13,186 nt of DNA from an uncultured Mucispirillum sp. (GTDB lineage Bacteria; Chrysiogenota; Deferribacteres; Deferribacterales; Mucispirillaceae): contig CALADT010000050.1 of the NCBI GenBank assembly GCA_937890655.1, forward strand, positions 1 to 13,186, given 5' to 3'. The translations under genes were made by a program, and so were the position numbers. How positions within the stretch are numbered: the stretch's first letter is position 1; every line of letters starts with the position of its first letter. The notes below the pieces were generated by a model that ran no database searches, was not told the origin of the DNA, and saw nothing but the letters and a program-made list of their open reading frames with translations. Shown in pieces: positions 1 through 7,692 of the stretch.

Positions 1-5
1 AATAA

Positions 6-27
6 AGGGGGAATAATTATTCCCCCT
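6..27 (-). terminator. Rho-independent terminator of the seven-gene reductase operon
   Basis: A perfect palindrome occupies 7-26: five G, an AT-rich core (AATAATTATT) and five C, extended by an A-T pair at 6 and 27. On the minus strand it lies 37 nt past the stop codon of the last operon gene and is followed by TTTATT, a short U-rich tail. The five G-C pairs stand out in an AT-rich background. The symmetric core must open to form a loop. No other gene is visible between it and the left window edge. Confidence 0.8.
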
Positions 28-63
28 ATTGATTTGCTTATGTATAGTATAAACTATTATTTA

Positions 64-690
64 CTATTTTACAAGTTTTTTAATGTTTAAAACATTATCA
101 GCTTTTTTCCTTTTTATTAAGAATGCTGGTTTTGTATCTGGGCCAGTCATATTTTTATAAGCATAAGGAAAATTAGCTTTATTTAACCTTTCACCCTCTG
201 GGTATTTACGTTGTAATTCACCAAAATCACCCCAGTCTAAAGCTCTAACAGGGCATGCAGCAACGCATACAGGTGCTCCTTGTCCTGCTTCTACTCTTTC
301 ATAGCAGTATTTACATTTTTGCATTGGGTGTTCTATTATCCAAGTTTCTTTTTTAGTTGGTTCTTGAACATCTTCTGCTATATGTGGTGCTGCAAAAGGG
401 CATGCCTCTATACATGCTTGTAATCCTTGGCATAAATCTCTATCCACATAAACAATACCGTTATCACGTTTTTTAATAGCTCCAAAATAACATGCTTTCA
501 TACATGCTGGGTCTTCACAGTGATTACAGCTCATAGTTAAGTTTTCAAATACAGTTTTACCTGTTTCAAAAGCCTCTTGACGACGCCACCTAACTATACC
601 AGGGTTTACCTGATTATAATCTTTACAAGAAACTGTGCAGGCGTTGCAACCTATACAGCGAGTTTGGTCAAAATAAAATCCATATTGCAT
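64..690 (-). CDS. DmsB-type iron-sulfur electron-transfer subunit (second copy, B2)
   Basis: This is a 208-residue four-cluster ferredoxin subunit that should pass electrons to the molybdenum subunit A2 encoded 16 nt upstream. Four Cys groups are visible: C12-C15-C18-C22, C55-C58-C63-C67, C87-(L90)-C93-C97 and C126-C129-C142-C146. The start (QYGFYFDQTRC) and the CNHCEDPAC segment closely resemble E. coli DmsB. In group three the usual second Cys is Leu90 (codon TTA at 421-423), so 15 of 16 expected ligands are present. In NarH, Trp at this position goes with a [3Fe-4S] cluster, so the same cluster type is inferred here. There is no signal peptide; in this family B is exported with the Tat-bearing A subunit. 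GGAGG at 699-703 lies 8 nt before the ATG. It is the last gene of the operon. Confidence 0.93.
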   Translation of the reverse strand: MQYGFYFDQTRCIGCNACTVSCKDYNQVNPGIVRWRRQEAFETGKTVFENLTMSCNHCEDPACMKACYFGAIKKRDNGIVYVDRDLCQGLQACIEACPFAAPHIAEDVQEPTKKETWIIEHPMQKCKYCYERVEAGQGAPVCVAACPVRALDWGDFGELQRKYPEGERLNKANFPYAYKNMTGPDTKPAFLIKRKKADNVLNIKKLVK

Positions 691-706
691 GTTGCTTACC
701 TCCTAA

Positions 707-3700
707 CTATGCGTTTTTTAATATTTCAATTTTTACCATAGCAGATTGTGTTCCATTACCATGGTCCATACGTGATGGAGTAGATGGCATTAATGTGTTA
801 CAGTTACCACCAACATCTAATGGGTTATTGTTTATATCGCCACGAAGGTCAGTCCAACAGCCTTGGTGTAATCCAACATACCCAGGAACGCAACGGCCTG
901 TTTTTCTAATAGCACATACAACAGCACCTATTTCATTAGATACTTTTACAAGTGTGCCGTCTGCCATACCTGCAAAATCTTCATCATTTACCCAAATATC
1001 TGCATAACTTGCTCTTTTTTCTTGGCCTGCTTTTGGTAAACCATTATTATCTATTAATTCATTAAGGTTAGGTATTTTTTGTAAATTATTATTAGCTACA
1101 TCACTACCTAAATTAGCGTATTTACCAGCATCGTTACCAGAATAAAGTTCTCCACCTACAACCCTATGTGTAAGCTCCCTTAAATAAGGGTTTTCTGCTT
1201 GAGATGAGTGTGCACGGAAACGGTCATGTGTAGTTGTAAGTAAATAACGGCCTTGTAATTTTGTATTATCATCAAGCCCATAAGCTACCCTAAAATGGTC
1301 TTCATAGTTAAAATATACAGGGATTGGGTAAACCATTGGGTCGCCTTCTTCATCTTTATTAATTTGGCCTTGTTTATCTTTAGTTAAATAACCATGATAT
1401 TTACTATATAAGTTTTCATAACGCCATACTAATGTGCCAGAATAAACTTGGAACATACCTGTTTGTTTTGGACAGCTTTCTGTTTCTGCAAAACCATGCT
1501 GACCATTATCATTATTAGAAAAGCCATAAACTCCACATTCATTTGACCAGTCAACAGTTGTAACTCCTGGAAAAAATGGTTTTGTTTTATCTGCTTTATC
1601 ATAAGCTGCTCTAATTTTATTAGTTGAATCTGCAGATGTTGTTACAGGTTTTGCATGGGAAATTGGTTTTTCTAAAAACTGACTCCATGTTTTACCATAA
1701 TATGGGCTTTTTGGGTTTTTACTAATTGTTTTATCAAAAGCATCACGAACTACATCTTCAAATTTTACATCTTTTGGTGCTTTATTATTTTTATTTTTAC
1801 CTGTGAATTTTTCAAGATTTGCAGGAGTGTGTGCCCCTATTAAATCTCTCATAAATTCCCAAGTTGATTTTGATTCTCCAGGGCCTGCTTTTACAGCATC
1901 TACAAATAACGTTCCTGAATTTTCTATTGCAACAAAATCTGCTTGTTCCCATGTAGTTTCTGCTGGAATAACATAGTCTGAATACATTGCAGATTGGGAC
2001 ATAAAGTTATCAAATGTTACAAGATAGAATGCATCTTCCATTTTTGCAGCAGGGTGGCTACCATAACCAAAAGTTGGTAATGCCTTATACATTCTAGCAG
2101 AATCAATAGTGTTACCATGTTGGTTCATAGGAATATTGCCTGCAGAATTTAATATAAAACGATGGCCAGAATATTCTACATTTGCTGATTGGTCTTGTAA
2201 TGTGCCTTTATCTTGAACTTTATTACCTTTAAAATCATAATAAGTGCATGTTACATCTTGTTTCTCTTTTTTTCCAGGGACAGTTATTTTTTCTGTTACT
2301 GTAAATGTTTTAGGAACCCCTTTTCCTACACCTGTTATACCAATACGGTTTACAAGTGATTTTACACCACCATCATCAAAATATACTTGGCCTGTTTTAC
2401 CTTGATATGTTGGTTTTCCTTTACCATTTGCTTTTACCCAGTCTGGTATATTAGGTTGATATCCATTTGCTTTTAATTCATTACCAAAAGCCATTTTAAT
2501 AGCATTATGCCACTGAGTAACTGATATTCTAGGGTGGCAGCTCATAGCTGGCACATCCTTCCATGTTGCAGGTATTATATCTTCATTTTTAATTTGGTTA
2601 GGGTCAGATTCTTTTGAAACACCAATTCTATTATTTTGAACTCCTGTTCCTTTATAGCCCCAGTTTTTAGTGGCAATTAAAAGTGTTTGAAGTGCATAAA
2701 GAGTAACTGTACCATCATTTTGTTTTAACTGGCCACCTGCCCATTCATTATAAACACGTTCTTTACCGTTACTATTACCACATCTTAAGTAAAATTCTGC
2801 TAAATCTTTAATATCTTGTTCAGCAACACCTGTTATTTTAGATGCCCATGCAGGAGTTTTTGCAACATTCATTTCTTTTTTATATTGATATTTTGTATTA
2901 GAACTATCAATAAAAGTAAATTTTGCAATACTTGTATTGCGAGCTATGTTTTTTGTAGCAAATTGTTTTGCCATATAGTTATTACTTGCAGAATATTGAG
3001 CTTTTTTAAGCCTATCATCTTGACCCATAATATAAGCAGATAAAGACTGACCAGCAGGAACAGCAGCAACATAAACAAATTTTTTATCTGCACTTTTATC
3101 ATCAAAAGAAATTTCGCCTGTTGTTGTATTTCTCCAATATTCAGGAGTTTCAAAAAAGCCATATACCATTGTATCAAGATAGTCTACATCTAATCCACCT
3201 TGTTTTATGGAACCATCTGTTCCAAAAGTTTTATCTATCATATGGTAAAGCATACCTAAAACAAGTGCCACATCTGTATATGGTCTTATTTGATACCATT
3301 CATTTGCTTGAGCTATACCAATTTCTGAAAGTTCTGGCCCTATAAATTTAATTAAACCACCATTTGCTTTTATACCTTCAATAGCTTTTGTCCATGAAAA
3401 GGCTTTTGGGTTATGGGTAGTAGGAATATTAGAACCCCACATTACAAAATGTTTTTTTATTCCGTCTTGTAAAGAATAAAAAAGTGGGTCTGCAGACATA
3501 TTTATCATACCAGAGTATGCAGTGCCATAACCACCCATATATGAGCCTTGGTGGAAAGAATAGTCTGAAGTATAAGCAGAAGCACCACCTAATAAACGTA
3601 AAGCTGGGGAAATATCATCTGCTGAAGCAAATAAACCTGTATAACTACCACCTTGGAATTGTGAAGCAATGTTACCACAAGCATAAATAGAATGGAATGC

Positions 3701-4249
3701 TTCTGCACCATATTTACCTTGCACTGCTTTTAATCTTTCAGCTATTTCTTTAATAGCTTGGTTCCATGGGATACGTTGAAAACCTGTAATATCTCCACGT
3801 TCTTTAGTTTGTTTTAAGGCATATTTTAAACGCCCAGGGTGATAAAGCCTTGTTTTATATGCACGGCATCTTGAACAAGCACGAGATTGAGTAGTGTTTG
3901 CACTTATTTCATCTACATTATCACTTGTAATTGGCGTTCCGTCATATGCTGTAGTTGTTTCGTCTGTTAAAAAGCGAACAATTCTATGTTTGCCTGTTGC
4001 TTTATCTTCAAAAACTTGTGCTCTAATAATACACCTACCACCACAGTTATGAGTAGATGTGCCATAACGGTAAACAGGAGTATTTGTAAAAAATTCATCA
4101 TCTATTTTATGATCTAAATAATCAGTATTATATAAAGGTTCTTCCTCTTGAGCACAACCATAAAGAGTTGCCATAGCACCTAATGCTGCTGTGCCTTTTA
4201 AAAAAGAACGTCTTGAAACGGATTTATCTTCTAAAAGTCCTTTAAGCAT
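707..4249 (-). CDS. DmsA-like molybdopterin oxidoreductase catalytic subunit (second copy, A2), Tat-exported
   Basis: A 1180-residue member of the DMSO reductase superfamily, which binds bis-MGD molybdenum. The Tat motif SRRSFLKG (R13-R14) precedes a hydrophobic stretch ending in Cys32 (LYGC, an imperfect lipobox). The Fe-S site reads S65-x3-C69-x3-C73 and later C125-S-R-C128. The first ligand, Cys in DmsA and in A1, is Ser here, and C128 is an extra Cys. Ser231 (SDYSFHQ) aligns with the molybdenum-ligand Ser of DmsA. The segment KTPAWASKITGV and the C-terminal dinucleotide-binding domain (about 1000-1180, TTTHDRFRAHSS, then GGNCNTL and PSRMDHGN) also match DmsA. At about 785-815 residues DmsA is much shorter, so large insertions exist, one around 353-466. 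I chose the ATG at 4249 because GGAGG at 4255-4259 precedes it by 5 nt; an ATG at 4261 would place that site inside the gene. The substrate is unknown: DMSO, TMAO or another S/N-oxide is possible. Confidence 0.93.
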   Translation of the reverse strand: MLKGLLEDKSVSRRSFLKGTAALGAMATLYGCAQEEEPLYNTDYLDHKIDDEFFTNTPVYRYGTSTHNCGGRCIIRAQVFEDKATGKHRIVRFLTDETTTAYDGTPITSDNVDEISANTTQSRACSRCRAYKTRLYHPGRLKYALKQTKERGDITGFQRIPWNQAIKEIAERLKAVQGKYGAEAFHSIYACGNIASQFQGGSYTGLFASADDISPALRLLGGASAYTSDYSFHQGSYMGGYGTAYSGMINMSADPLFYSLQDGIKKHFVMWGSNIPTTHNPKAFSWTKAIEGIKANGGLIKFIGPELSEIGIAQANEWYQIRPYTDVALVLGMLYHMIDKTFGTDGSIKQGGLDVDYLDTMVYGFFETPEYWRNTTTGEISFDDKSADKKFVYVAAVPAGQSLSAYIMGQDDRLKKAQYSASNNYMAKQFATKNIARNTSIAKFTFIDSSNTKYQYKKEMNVAKTPAWASKITGVAEQDIKDLAEFYLRCGNSNGKERVYNEWAGGQLKQNDGTVTLYALQTLLIATKNWGYKGTGVQNNRIGVSKESDPNQIKNEDIIPATWKDVPAMSCHPRISVTQWHNAIKMAFGNELKANGYQPNIPDWVKANGKGKPTYQGKTGQVYFDDGGVKSLVNRIGITGVGKGVPKTFTVTEKITVPGKKEKQDVTCTYYDFKGNKVQDKGTLQDQSANVEYSGHRFILNSAGNIPMNQHGNTIDSARMYKALPTFGYGSHPAAKMEDAFYLVTFDNFMSQSAMYSDYVIPAETTWEQADFVAIENSGTLFVDAVKAGPGESKSTWEFMRDLIGAHTPANLEKFTGKNKNNKAPKDVKFEDVVRDAFDKTISKNPKSPYYGKTWSQFLEKPISHAKPVTTSADSTNKIRAAYDKADKTKPFFPGVTTVDWSNECGVYGFSNNDNGQHGFAETESCPKQTGMFQVYSGTLVWRYENLYSKYHGYLTKDKQGQINKDEEGDPMVYPIPVYFNYEDHFRVAYGLDDNTKLQGRYLLTTTHDRFRAHSSQAENPYLRELTHRVVGGELYSGNDAGKYANLGSDVANNNLQKIPNLNELIDNNGLPKAGQEKRASYADIWVNDEDFAGMADGTLVKVSNEIGAVVCAIRKTGRCVPGYVGLHQGCWTDLRGDINNNPLDVGGNCNTLMPSTPSRMDHGNGTQSAMVKIEILKNA

Positions 4250-4254
4250 ATTTT

Positions 4255-4259
4255 CCTCC
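4255..4259 (-). promoter_or_regulatory. Ribosome binding site GGAGG that sets the A2 start
   Basis: GGAGG on the minus strand lies 5 nt before the ATG at 4249. A second in-frame ATG at 4259-4261 overlaps this motif and has no comparable site of its own. The start at 4249 also gives a normal Tat signal length before the twin arginines. Confidence 0.8.
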
Positions 4260-4283
4260 AAATATTTGCTTTATATTACCATA

Positions 4284-4796
4284 TTATTTACTTAGTTCTT
4301 TATGTGGTCCAACTTCTGGCACTGTTTGGTGACACATAATACAGTTTTGTGCAGGGTTAGACTTCCAATTACTAGAAGTAATAATACAACTTGTTCCACA
4401 ATGTGATTGTAATGAGTTTAATTCTGTTCCTTCAGAATGCCCTCTAAAACCTGCTCTTGAGTGGCTTAATGGCACTGCTGTTTCATGGCAAGAATCACAA
4501 TAGTCTTGTTTGTGGCAAGCCTGACAGTTTGTTTTATTCCATCTTGCTTCCATACCGTGAGTTCTGTTTACAAATGTTGATGTATGGTTTCTTGGTGCAG
4601 TATCTTCATGGCAAGAAATACATTCACTTCTTTCATCATGACATGATAAACAGTCGTTCATATTTGATTTTGCCTGCTGGCCATGACTTTCTATCCAATT
4701 TGTATTGTGAGTAGCTGGTTTTGTGCTATCAACTGCATATGCAACAGTAGAAACTAAAACAACTACAATAGCAACTATTAATAATCTTATTTTCAT
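4284..4796 (-). CDS. Periplasmic pentaheme cytochrome c
   Basis: A 170-residue secreted cytochrome. Residues 1-21 form a Sec signal peptide (MKIRLL, hydrophobic core, then VAYA and a likely cut after A21). Five CXXCH c-heme motifs occur at 49-53, 59-63, 91-95, 100-104 and 152-156. Free His residues (H38, H71, H80, H112, H120, H132, H165) could be distal ligands. C133-x3-C137 follows H132 and has no His after the second Cys, so it is not a standard heme site. Beyond the signal there is no membrane anchor, so it should be soluble. Its place between the barrel and A2 suggests it feeds electrons to the reductases, the role DmsE plays in Shewanella, though DmsE has ten hemes. ATG at 4796 was chosen because GGGAG (4805-4809) sits 8 nt before it and the signal peptide begins there. 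Confidence 0.9.
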   Translation of the reverse strand: MKIRLLIVAIVVVLVSTVAYAVDSTKPATHNTNWIESHGQQAKSNMNDCLSCHDERSECISCHEDTAPRNHTSTFVNRTHGMEARWNKTNCQACHKQDYCDSCHETAVPLSHSRAGFRGHSEGTELNSLQSHCGTSCIITSSNWKSNPAQNCIMCHQTVPEVGPHKELSK

Positions 4797-4804
4797 ATTA
4801 TTTT

Positions 4805-4809
4805 CTCCC
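4805..4809 (-). promoter_or_regulatory. Ribosome binding site GGGAG that sets the cytochrome start
   Basis: GGGAG on the minus strand lies 8 nt before the ATG at 4796. An in-frame ATG at 4809-4811 overlaps it and would add five polar residues ahead of a typical Sec signal peptide, so the later ATG is preferred. Confidence 0.7.
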
Positions 4810-4814
4810 ATTTA

Positions 4815-6314
4815 TTACCAAATAAAGTTTAACCACATTTCAACAGTGTGAACATCTGGTTGTAAATCTGCACTTTTAAAAAGGTCTGCATATTCAAACA
4901 TATAATCAAGCTGTATTGCACACCAGTCAACAGGTTTATATAAACCACCAATATATGCTACTGTTGTATTTTGGTTTAACAGTCTATTATTATATTCCCC
5001 TTGATTTAGTCCACCCATTTTTATAGGGTTATTTCTGTATTGGAAGTTTTGCACGTTTACTCCCATCCATGCTTCTAAACCGTCAAAGAAAACTTGTGTC
5101 ATACGGAAACCACCTAACACTCTTTCTGATGCTTGTTGGTGGCCTAATGCTGCCACATTAAAATAATCTACAATAAGGCTTAAATAGTTATTTCTATGGA
5201 TTAACCCAACTAAGTCTATATTACCTGTAACCCTGTGGTAATCTCTATCCCCATAAGCAATAGTAGAGTTAAAACGGCCTTCATACCCTAAACCTATAAC
5301 CATAAAATCTTTTATGCCTTGAGTTACTTTTAAGCCACCCATTACATATTTAGAAGATGACATCATGCCTTCATATAATGATACATAGTTATTAATAGGG
5401 CTATCATTTGTTGTAGCCTGACCGTTAATATATGCAGATATACCTGTTTTACTTGCTGTAACATTTGTATCAAAGCCTAATTCATAAACAAATGCTTTAC
5501 CTATAACATCTGCCTCAGCATAGATATTTGCATTTACCATATCATAGTTTAAGTTTTGGTCTACCCTTGCTCTTGCTACATGAGTATTTTCATTAGAGTT
5601 TTCAAAACCCATAAAATAGCTGTATGCAAGTTGAACTTTTGTGCCTGTGGCAGAAACAGGGATTTCCATATTTGTGCCTACAACATGAGTTTTTAAGTTG
5701 CTGTAATAACTTACAGGTAAACCATAATATACACCAATTTTGAAATATTCAGATGGGTCCACTTTAAATGATAAACCATCTATTTTATAACCGTCTATTG
5801 GTTCTAAATATAACCTACCCAACACTAAATCTGAAAGTGGTATAACTTTATTTAATTCAATGTTAGCTTGATAAATACGAAAATCACCATCTAAAACTTC
5901 TTTTGTGCCTGTAAATTCATTGAATTGCCTTGAAGCGTATAAACCACTGTAAAATTTATGGTATTTTTTATCGCCTACAGCTGGCGTATTATTATATGCA
6001 CCACGCATATTTATATTTAAGTTAAGCTCACCATTACCTACTTGTGTGCCAGATAAACGAAGACGAGCATATTCATATATTGACCAACTAGTATCGCCAC
6101 TATGTTTTACTTGTGCTCTTGTGGTGTAACCCATTTTTAATGTACCACTATCTCCAACAGATATACCACCTGTAAATGAACGTATACCATTTGCATTAAT
6201 ATGTTTATTCCAACTATCTGGAGTAACATATTCATCCCCAACGTATGCAAATACTGATACAGGGATAAAGCATAACACTAATGCTAAAAGTTTAGTAAGT
6301 TTCCCTAATTTCAT
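4815..6314 (-). CDS. Outer-membrane beta-barrel protein (porin-like)
   Basis: A 499-residue protein with a Sec signal peptide (MKLGKLTKLLALVL, hydrophobic, ending VFA at 23). The mature part alternates polar and aromatic or hydrophobic residues in many short segments, contains no long helix, and ends in aromatic Trp (NFIW), as outer-membrane barrels do. Repeated strand-turn units with Gly and Asn turns run to the C terminus. Segments such as DLVLGRLYL followed by IDGLSFKV resemble, from memory, barrels found beside multiheme cytochromes in Geobacter-type bacteria. The gene lies 12 nt after the chaperone gene (GAGGG at 6321-6325, 6 nt before ATG) and 18 nt before the cytochrome. A role as a DmsF/MtrB-like sheath for electron transfer, or as a substrate porin, is inference. 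At about 476 mature residues it is clearly shorter than MtrB-family barrels and lacks their N-terminal CXXC. Confidence 0.82.
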   Translation of the reverse strand: MKLGKLTKLLALVLCFIPVSVFAYVGDEYVTPDSWNKHINANGIRSFTGGISVGDSGTLKMGYTTRAQVKHSGDTSWSIYEYARLRLSGTQVGNGELNLNINMRGAYNNTPAVGDKKYHKFYSGLYASRQFNEFTGTKEVLDGDFRIYQANIELNKVIPLSDLVLGRLYLEPIDGYKIDGLSFKVDPSEYFKIGVYYGLPVSYYSNLKTHVVGTNMEIPVSATGTKVQLAYSYFMGFENSNENTHVARARVDQNLNYDMVNANIYAEADVIGKAFVYELGFDTNVTASKTGISAYINGQATTNDSPINNYVSLYEGMMSSSKYVMGGLKVTQGIKDFMVIGLGYEGRFNSTIAYGDRDYHRVTGNIDLVGLIHRNNYLSLIVDYFNVAALGHQQASERVLGGFRMTQVFFDGLEAWMGVNVQNFQYRNNPIKMGGLNQGEYNNRLLNQNTTVAYIGGLYKPVDWCAIQLDYMFEYADLFKSADLQPDVHTVEMWLNFIW

Positions 6315-6326
6315 AAATAACCCTCA

Positions 6327-7010
6327 TTATTTATTAACTGTTTCTAAAAGCTGTAATAAAACAACTTTATCCTCATTTAAAAAGCCTTGCAATACTGATG
6401 CAAGACCATTAAATAATAATTCTTCTTCCCCTGCTGATTTATTAACCTTTGCAACAAATTCATTAATCCATTTATCAAAATGGTTAATATGAAAATTATA
6501 CTGTTCCTTTAAAATTTCGTTGTATAACTTTTCATTACTTAATGCCTTTTCTGATAAATAACTTAAGTGCGACATAAATTTTAACTCTATACCTATATGG
6601 TCATAGGAAAATGATGTATCACTTAATGCAATATTATATTTATCAAAAAGCATAACCATTTCTTCATATGATTCTTGGTTTAATATATGCTCCTGTGATG
6701 TGTAATATGACTCCTCTTGGGGAACATTGCCCGGAATACACATAATATATGTATATTTTCTTTGGAGCTCTAAATTAAATTCATCAGCAGCAGCACCTTG
6801 CAAAGTGTTTTTTTTATTAATAAATTTATTGAATAAATCAACACCATAAGATATATCACTATTGGATGATAATTCTGCAAGGTAAGGTATTATTTCTGAT
6901 AACATTTTATAAAACTTATCATCTACCTGCATCATAAACCCATTACTTAAAAAAGCATAGACAATGCCCCTTGCAGAATGAATACTTGCTATTTCCTTTT
7001 TATCATCCAT
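6327..7010 (-). CDS. TorD/DmsD-family cytoplasmic chaperone for molybdoenzyme maturation
   Basis: A 227-residue, largely helical cytoplasmic protein. Family hallmarks are an N-terminal SARGIVYAFLSNGF segment, a central YTYIMCIPGNVPQEESYY segment (the TorD YxxLF-x-PG-x-ESxY region), the DHIGIELKFMSHL motif and a C-terminal FHINHFDKWINEF helix. Such chaperones bind Tat signal peptides of DMSO-reductase-family catalytic subunits and hold them until the cofactor is inserted. As the only one in the operon it may serve both A1 and A2. The ATG at 7010 is preferred: AAGGA at 7021-7025 lies 10 nt upstream and MDDKKEIASIHSARG aligns with the family start. An in-frame TTG at 7059-7061 would extend it by 17 residues into the preceding gene but has no ribosome binding site. 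Confidence 0.87.
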   Translation of the reverse strand: MDDKKEIASIHSARGIVYAFLSNGFMMQVDDKFYKMLSEIIPYLAELSSNSDISYGVDLFNKFINKKNTLQGAAADEFNLELQRKYTYIMCIPGNVPQEESYYTSQEHILNQESYEEMVMLFDKYNIALSDTSFSYDHIGIELKFMSHLSYLSEKALSNEKLYNEILKEQYNFHINHFDKWINEFVAKVNKSAGEEELLFNGLASVLQGFLNEDKVVLLQLLETVNK

Positions 7011-7020
7011 AATATATATT

Positions 7021-7025
7021 TCCTT
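7021..7025 (-). promoter_or_regulatory. Ribosome binding site AAGGA supporting the chaperone start at 7010
   Basis: AAGGA on the minus strand lies 10 nt before the ATG at 7010, within the 28-nt gap after the B1 stop codon. The spacing is slightly long. It is still better than the alternative TTG start at 7061, which has no purine-rich site ahead of it. Confidence 0.6.
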
Positions 7026-7038
7026 ATAATCCTTTAAA

Positions 7039-7683
7039 TTAACCTTTATAATTTGTTGCAAGCATGGATATTACAGGTTGTTTTGAACCTGATTTCCTGC
7101 GAACAAAAAAGTTAGGTTTTGTATCTGTTACAGTGTTAGGATAAGCATATGGGAAATCCCCTGCGTTCATCCTGACAGCATCATGGTATGTAGATTGTAT
7201 ATAATCCACTGTGCCCCAGTCTAATGCTCTACCTACACAGCTTGCAACACATGCAGGTTTTTCACCATTATTAACACGTTCCATACACATATCACATTTT
7301 TGCATAGGGTGTGCCACCTGCCAGCCGTTTGCTTTTTGTAAGGCTACATCTTCCTGTTTGTCCTCTGCTATTAATGTTTTACCAAAAGGGCATGCTTTTA
7401 TACAGCCTTTTAAGTGAACACATTTTTGCCTATTAACATATACAATACCTGTATTTGCATCTTTTATTACAGCACCAACACCACATGCTTTTACACATGC
7501 AGGGTCTGAACAATGGTTACAACCCATAGATAATGGGAAAAAACCATTAGGTTCTTCATATATAAATTGTTTACGCCAAGCAACAGGCCCTGGCTCCACC
7601 TGATTCCAGTCTTTACATGCTACTGTGCATGAATTACAAGACATACAACGTGATTGATCAAAATAAAATGCGTATTGAGCCAT
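7039..7683 (-). CDS. DmsB-type iron-sulfur electron-transfer subunit (first copy, B1)
   Basis: A 214-residue paralog of B2 and the likely partner of A1, whose stop codon is 9 nt upstream. Cys groups are C13-C16-C19-C23, C55-C58-C63-C67, C88-(L91)-C94-C98 and C130-C133-C145-C149. As in B2, the second Cys of group three is Leu (codon TTA at 7411-7413). A [3Fe-4S] centre is therefore likely in place of one of the four [4Fe-4S] clusters. The N terminus (AQYAFYFDQSRC) and the RALDWG segment after the last Cys are shared with B2. No signal peptide is present, so export with A1 through Tat is expected. The GGAGG at 7689-7693 overlaps the last base of the A1 stop codon region and sits 5 nt before ATG, consistent with coupled translation. 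Confidence 0.93.
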   Translation of the reverse strand: MAQYAFYFDQSRCMSCNSCTVACKDWNQVEPGPVAWRKQFIYEEPNGFFPLSMGCNHCSDPACVKACGVGAVIKDANTGIVYVNRQKCVHLKGCIKACPFGKTLIAEDKQEDVALQKANGWQVAHPMQKCDMCMERVNNGEKPACVASCVGRALDWGTVDYIQSTYHDAVRMNAGDFPYAYPNTVTDTKPNFFVRRKSGSKQPVISMLATNYKG

Positions 7684-7692
7684 TATATCCTC

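Noticed and set aside
795..1007. Plus-strand open frame opposite A2
   Set aside because: It is antisense to a well-supported gene, has no ribosome binding site, and its composition mirrors the A2 codons; other antisense frames at 2816-3690, 4457-4714, 7211-7417 and 8064-8327 were rejected for the same reasons.
4259..4268. 10-bp palindrome CAAATATTTG next to the A2 ribosome binding site, possibly a translation-blocking hairpin
   Set aside because: It has no loop, consists almost only of A-T pairs and is too weak to form a stable hairpin; likely chance in AT-rich DNA.
6808..6815. A8 homopolymer in the chaperone gene as a second slippage site
   Set aside because: Runs of A or T of this length are common in this genome and encode ordinary Lys codons, unlike the G9 tract.
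7039..7061. Overlap of the chaperone gene with the end of B1 through a TTG start at 7061
   Set aside because: No ribosome binding site precedes the TTG, and the family-like N terminus begins at the ATG at 7010, which has AAGGA upstream.
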